In this document: positions 39,413 through 42,718 of the stretch, piece by piece
How positions within the stretch are numbered: the first letter of the stretch is position 1
How the letters are laid out: every line of letters begins with the position of its first letter
Assembly (NCBI GenBank): GCA_017462545.1
Contig: JAFTQX010000047.1
Location: 1 to 42,718 of the forward strand
Origin: Clostridia bacterium
GTDB taxonomy: Bacteria > Bacillota > Clostridia > Oscillospirales > CAG-272
Reading direction: 5' to 3'
DNA: 42,718 nucleotides
Translations under genes and position numbers: made by a program
The notes under the pieces: model-generated
Told to the model about the DNA's origin: nothing
Databases searched by the model: none
The model's input: the letters and a program-made list of their open reading frames with translations, nothing else

Positions 39413-41743
39413 ATGAACAAAAATTCCCGTTTCCCGCTTTTGCTTGTATTGCTTGTGCTGGCCCTCTTGCTGACAGCATGCCCGGCAAGCACACCACCTG
39501 CGCAGGGAGAGCCGCCTGCCGAGGATGAGCCGCAAGGGCAGCCGCCCGCGGATGAGCAGCCTCCGAAGGAGGAAGAACAGGAGGAAGAGCCCGTGATCGA
39601 CCCGAAGGATTTGGTAGAGGGAAATCCGCTGTATGCCGAGCTTGGCCGTCAGCAGTTCCATTATTCCGATCAAAACAGCTGGATGAATGATATCAATGGC
39701 TTGGTGTATTTTCATGATACCTGGCATATGTATTATCAGAAAAACCCGGGTACTCCCATCTCGAATACGGATGATATGCATTGGGGGCATGCCGTCTCGA
39801 CCGATCTTGTCCATTGGACACAGGTAGAGGATGCCCTGTATCCCGATGCGGATGGCGCGATGTGGTCAGGCACAGCCTATGCGGATGAAGGCAACCGCTC
39901 CGGCCTTTTCAAGACCGAGAAGGGCGGGCTTGTTGCCGCCTATTCGACCGAAAAGCAGGAGATCGGCATTGCCTACAGCGAGGATGGCTACACCTATGAA
40001 AAGCTCGGCATTGTCATTCGCAATCCGGGCAACCGCGTCGACTTCCGTGACCCGAAGATCTTTTACGATGAGGGAAACGGTAAATGGACGGTGGTGGTGG
40101 CAGGTGGTAAGGTGCGCCTGTATCAATCGACAGATCTCTACCATTGGGAGCTGACCTCGGAAAACGAGATGTGGACAGAATGCCCCGACCTGTTTCCCAT
40201 GACCGTCAAGGGGACGGATACTGTCAAATGGGTGCTCTCCTTTGCCGGGCGTAGCTTTTATGTAGGCAGCTATGCAAATGGCGTTTTCATACCCGAAAGT
40301 GAGCGGATCGACACCAATGTTGGCCCCGATTCCTATGCTGGCATCATCTTTGAGAATACGCCCGACGGGCGCATTCTGATGGTGCATTGGATGAACCAAT
40401 GGACGTATGCCCAGGCTACCGGCACGACCTGGTGCTCAAACGCCTCGCTTGTACATGAGCTGACGCTGACACAGGACGAGCGCGGTCGGTATCTGGTCGG
40501 CTTTGCCCCTGCCGCTGAATATGAGACGTTGGCGGGGGATACGGTCGTTTCCTTGCAGAATGTAGCTCTTGCCCCGGGAGAGGATCTGCTTGCTGGGAAG
40601 ACCGGTACTTATCTGCGCATGGATGCCGCGATCTCGCTGTATGATACGACCGATTTTACCCTGGCCCTGCGCCGTGGCGTGGGGGATGAGGTGTTGCTCT
40701 CCTATGATGCTGCAAGCGGTGAGTTTACCTTTGACCGCTCTGCCGGCAGCGTGGCTGCCAGCCCGTTGACCAATGCCTATCCTACATATACCTTCCGTTC
40801 AAGCAACAGCGATGGTGACACCCTCCGTTTTACGATCTTTGTGGATGCGGCGGGCTTTGAGATGTACATCGACGAAACGACCTATTTTGCAGCGCTGATC
40901 GGCGTACAGGACTGCTCTCGCGGGATGTCGCTGACCACCAAGGACGGCCTGTTGGTCGAGAGTTTGACCGTGCGCGAGATGAAGAGTGCCTGGTTTGAGG
41001 ATGCTGCCGCCGTAAACGGTGTGCACGTCTCGCAAAAGACGGTTGAGGTCGTGATCGCGGACGGATCGTATTTTCTGCCCGTCTCCTCCTTCGGGGGAGA
41101 AAAGCCCGTCTTCTATACCGTGGCGGATGAGACGCTTCTAACGGCTGAAGAGGTAGAGGGCGGTGTTAAGCTGACAGGTCTTGCCCCGGGCGAGACCGCG
41201 TTGCGCGCCCGCGTGCGAGAGCGGTATGTGGAGATCAAGGTCGTGATTCATGAAGAGACCACGCGCGTTTCCATGCTGGAGAATTTTACCGTCAGCGGCG
41301 GCGAGCTGAAGGAAACCCCAACCGGCTATACCCTGCTTTCTACCGGGTGGGATGCCTTTGCCATTTCGGATACAATGGCCGGTGACGTGATCTATGAAGC
41401 AGACATCACCATAGACAGCAGCTCCCGTGCGGCGGCACTTGCTTTCCGCATGAATGGAGACCAGAATTTCTATTGTGTTTGTATCGATCTCTTCTCGCAG
41501 TATGTGAAGCTGTGGATGAAGAAGGATGGTGCCGTGACCGATCTGCGTGCGGTTCATACCAAAATTGAGCCGGGCGAGACCTATTCCCTGCGCATAGAGG
41601 CGATCGGAGCTACGATCACGGTCTACTTGAATGGCAACGAGATCATGCGCGTTGTCAACGACGCGCACAGCTACGGCGCGCTTGGTATCAACGTCTGTGT
41701 GGGGACGGGGTATTTTAATCATCTTCGTTACGAAAAACCATAA
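39413..41743 (+). CDS. GH32 fructan hydrolase lipoprotein with CBM66-like domain
   Basis: A 776-residue surface lipoprotein (signal FPLLLVLLVLALLLTAC, then a proline/glutamate-rich linker of about 70 residues). The GH32 five-blade propeller follows, with nucleophile Asp93 in SWMNDING, Asp213 in DFRDPK and acid/base Glu256 in WTECPDLF. Then come the GH32 beta-sandwich (to about 530), a bacterial Ig-like segment (about 535-615) and a C-terminal CBM66-like domain (about 621-776; ISDTMAGDVIYEADITI, ALGINVCVGTGYFNH), as in Bacillus levanase SacC. It should release fructose from levan, inulin or sucrose outside the cell. The ATG at 39413 follows AGAGAGGTACGG. No sugar transporter is adjacent. Confidence 0.9.
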   Translation: MNKNSRFPLLLVLLVLALLLTACPASTPPAQGEPPAEDEPQGQPPADEQPPKEEEQEEEPVIDPKDLVEGNPLYAELGRQQFHYSDQNSWMNDINGLVYFHDTWHMYYQKNPGTPISNTDDMHWGHAVSTDLVHWTQVEDALYPDADGAMWSGTAYADEGNRSGLFKTEKGGLVAAYSTEKQEIGIAYSEDGYTYEKLGIVIRNPGNRVDFRDPKIFYDEGNGKWTVVVAGGKVRLYQSTDLYHWELTSENEMWTECPDLFPMTVKGTDTVKWVLSFAGRSFYVGSYANGVFIPESERIDTNVGPDSYAGIIFENTPDGRILMVHWMNQWTYAQATGTTWCSNASLVHELTLTQDERGRYLVGFAPAAEYETLAGDTVVSLQNVALAPGEDLLAGKTGTYLRMDAAISLYDTTDFTLALRRGVGDEVLLSYDAASGEFTFDRSAGSVAASPLTNAYPTYTFRSSNSDGDTLRFTIFVDAAGFEMYIDETTYFAALIGVQDCSRGMSLTTKDGLLVESLTVREMKSAWFEDAAAVNGVHVSQKTVEVVIADGSYFLPVSSFGGEKPVFYTVADETLLTAEEVEGGVKLTGLAPGETALRARVRERYVEIKVVIHEETTRVSMLENFTVSGGELKETPTGYTLLSTGWDAFAISDTMAGDVIYEADITIDSSSRAAALAFRMNGDQNFYCVCIDLFSQYVKLWMKKDGAVTDLRAVHTKIEPGETYSLRIEAIGATITVYLNGNEIMRVVNDAHSYGALGINVCVGTGYFNHLRYEKP

Positions 41744-41782
41744 GAAACGGCCGTTCGGGAACTCCCGAACGGCCGTTTCTTT
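41744..41782. terminator. Bidirectional terminator between convergent genes
   Basis: GAAACGGCCGTTCGGGA (41744-41760) pairs with its exact complement at 41763-41779, followed by TTTTT. It serves the GH32 gene and the minus-strand DUF4097 gene. Confidence 0.9.
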
Positions 41783-42691
41783 TTATGCTTCGATCGTGAT
41801 GCGGATGTTGCCGCTGGTGGTTTCGAGCTGACATGCACCCGCCCCCGCGGTATCGGGCGGCAATGACACATGCCCGCTGACGGTATCATAGGAAAAATCC
41901 TTGCCCGAGAGAAGCGAGGCGGTGATGTTGCCGCTGACGGTAGAAAGAGTTAGCCGATCGCCATCCACGCGTGTCAGGTACACCTCGCCGCTCACGCTCT
42001 CGGCTTGCAGCATGCCCACCGCCACCACATCGGTCATGGCAATGTTGCCGCTGGTGGTGCTGACCGAAACAGCCGAGGCGCTCATGTCACGCAGATGGAT
42101 CTCTCCGCTGGTCGTGCTGACCGCTAAGTGGCCACCCGTGTGTTGTGAAAGGGTGATGTTGCCGCTTACGGTGCTGGCGGTCAGATTGCCGTTTGTGCGT
42201 GCATGATCTGTCAAATTGCCGCTTGTGCTGCTGATGGCGGTGTTGCCAAAGTAGAAGGCATCCGAAATCGTAATATCCCCGCTCACGCTCTGCAGGGTGA
42301 GGGCGGCATATTCTTCTTGCGGCAGATAAACGGTCAGGGAAAGTGTGGGAAAATACAGATTGATCTTTTCATACCACTTGCGGCTGTCATGGCGACGAAT
42401 GGTCAGCGTATTGCCTGCAACGGTCACGGCATGAGAGATCTTGTCTGTCTCCTCACATACCACGCGGCAGGTACCGTCCTCAGCAGGCAGCAGCTTGATA
42501 TCGGCCTCTATCGTGCGAATATCAATATCCAAAAAGCTCTCGGATACGGTATGCGTGGTCGTTTTTGGCTCCATAACGCTGAGCTCCTTTACATGAAAAT
42601 CAATGCCGATCAAGGCAGCTGCCATGATACAAATGCCTGCCACCAAACAGCAGGCGGCAATAATGAGTGCGATCACAGTTCCTTTTTTCAT
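41783..42691 (-). CDS. DUF4097-family beta-repeat protein, membrane anchored
   Basis: A 302-residue protein with one N-terminal membrane segment (VIALIIAACCLVAGICIMAA) and an extracytoplasmic beta-solenoid. At least eight copies of a 20-22-residue unit centre on T(V/T)SGNI or S(V/T)SG(D/E): for example LQSVSGDITIS, ISSTSGNLTD, ASTVSGNITLS, VSTTSGEIHLR and LETTSGNIRI. This is typical of DUF4097/YvlB-like proteins, thought to act in envelope stress sensing or adhesion. The start follows AAAAAGGAG. In Bacillota this gene usually follows PadR-type regulator and DUF1700 genes; if so, they lie beyond the right end of the window. Confidence 0.88.
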   Translation of the reverse strand: MKKGTVIALIIAACCLVAGICIMAAALIGIDFHVKELSVMEPKTTTHTVSESFLDIDIRTIEADIKLLPAEDGTCRVVCEETDKISHAVTVAGNTLTIRRHDSRKWYEKINLYFPTLSLTVYLPQEEYAALTLQSVSGDITISDAFYFGNTAISSTSGNLTDHARTNGNLTASTVSGNITLSQHTGGHLAVSTTSGEIHLRDMSASAVSVSTTSGNIAMTDVVAVGMLQAESVSGEVYLTRVDGDRLTLSTVSGNITASLLSGKDFSYDTVSGHVSLPPDTAGAGACQLETTSGNIRITIEA

Positions 42692-42718
42692 ACCTGACTC
42701 CTTTTTACAAACAGTGCC

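Noticed and set aside
1..42718. CRISPR array, tRNA, rRNA or prophage genes
   Set aside because: No regularly spaced repeats, no tRNA-like cloverleaf segments, no rRNA and no phage structural or integrase genes were seen.

Overview
The window reads as a chromosome segment of a Gram-positive Clostridia-type bacterium (Bacillota), probably an anaerobic gut lineage; genus cannot be fixed from the sequence. Supporting signs: strong Shine-Dalgarno sites (AGGAGG-like), near-consensus sigma-A promoters with 17-base spacers and often a TRTG-type extension, abundant hairpin-plus-T terminators, lipoproteins with LSAC/LSGC/LTAC lipoboxes, and families common in gut Clostridia (DUF4838, DUF6809-like, DUF4097, GH2/GH32). 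Base composition is mixed: most housekeeping genes are GC-rich (some 60-base lines reach 62-68% G+C), whereas two blocks are clearly AT-rich (28-32% in sampled lines).

Layout. 1-135: edge of a probable IS30-type element reading out of the window. 245-11580: a row of mostly single-gene transcription units, nearly all with a visible promoter: DUF4838 protein, PutP-type Na+/proline symporter, a lipoprotein, a GH2 glycosidase, an M20 metallopeptidase, a stand-alone RelA/SpoT-domain protein, glycerate kinase, a small membrane protein and an endonuclease/exonuclease/phosphatase-fold protein. 11605-28624: one promoter followed by 16 tightly packed or overlapping genes and then a strong terminator. 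This is a Wzx/Wzy-type cell-surface polysaccharide locus: six glycosyltransferases, acetyltransferase, CDP-alcohol phosphotransferase plus glycerol-3-phosphate cytidylyltransferase, polymerase, pyruvyltransferase, Fe-S F420-dehydrogenase-like protein, flippase, and the CapE-CapF-CapG set expected to make UDP-L-FucNAc. No initiating phosphoglycosyltransferase or chain-length/kinase pair is present here. 

28659-34488: a zinc-ribbon PlsC-like acyltransferase, then a 1121-residue secreted protein (signal peptide, RHS/WapA-like N-terminal part, DNRLRE-like part, two ricin-like trefoils, C-terminal zinc-metalloprotease motif) and a lipoprotein 16 bases downstream. The secreted gene is compositionally chimeric. 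34494-38016: aldo/keto reductase, polysaccharide deacetylase and ribulokinase in one operon. 38020-38568 (minus): a small DUF6809-like gene preceded by a leader with a perfect promoter, two terminator-like hairpins and a 168-base element closed by a long-range helix whose base coincides with the predicted transcription start; this is the best candidate here for an undescribed RNA element. 38580-38755: dispersed intergenic repeat sequence. 38805-42691: TspO/MBR (minus), a GH32 fructan-hydrolysing lipoprotein with a CBM66-like C-terminus (plus), and a DUF4097 beta-repeat protein (minus) convergent on a shared terminator.

The recurring theme is the cell surface and carbohydrate: making a polysaccharide, degrading glycosides/fructans outside the cell, and secreting a large putative protease. 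All functions are read from motifs by eye; no searches were run.
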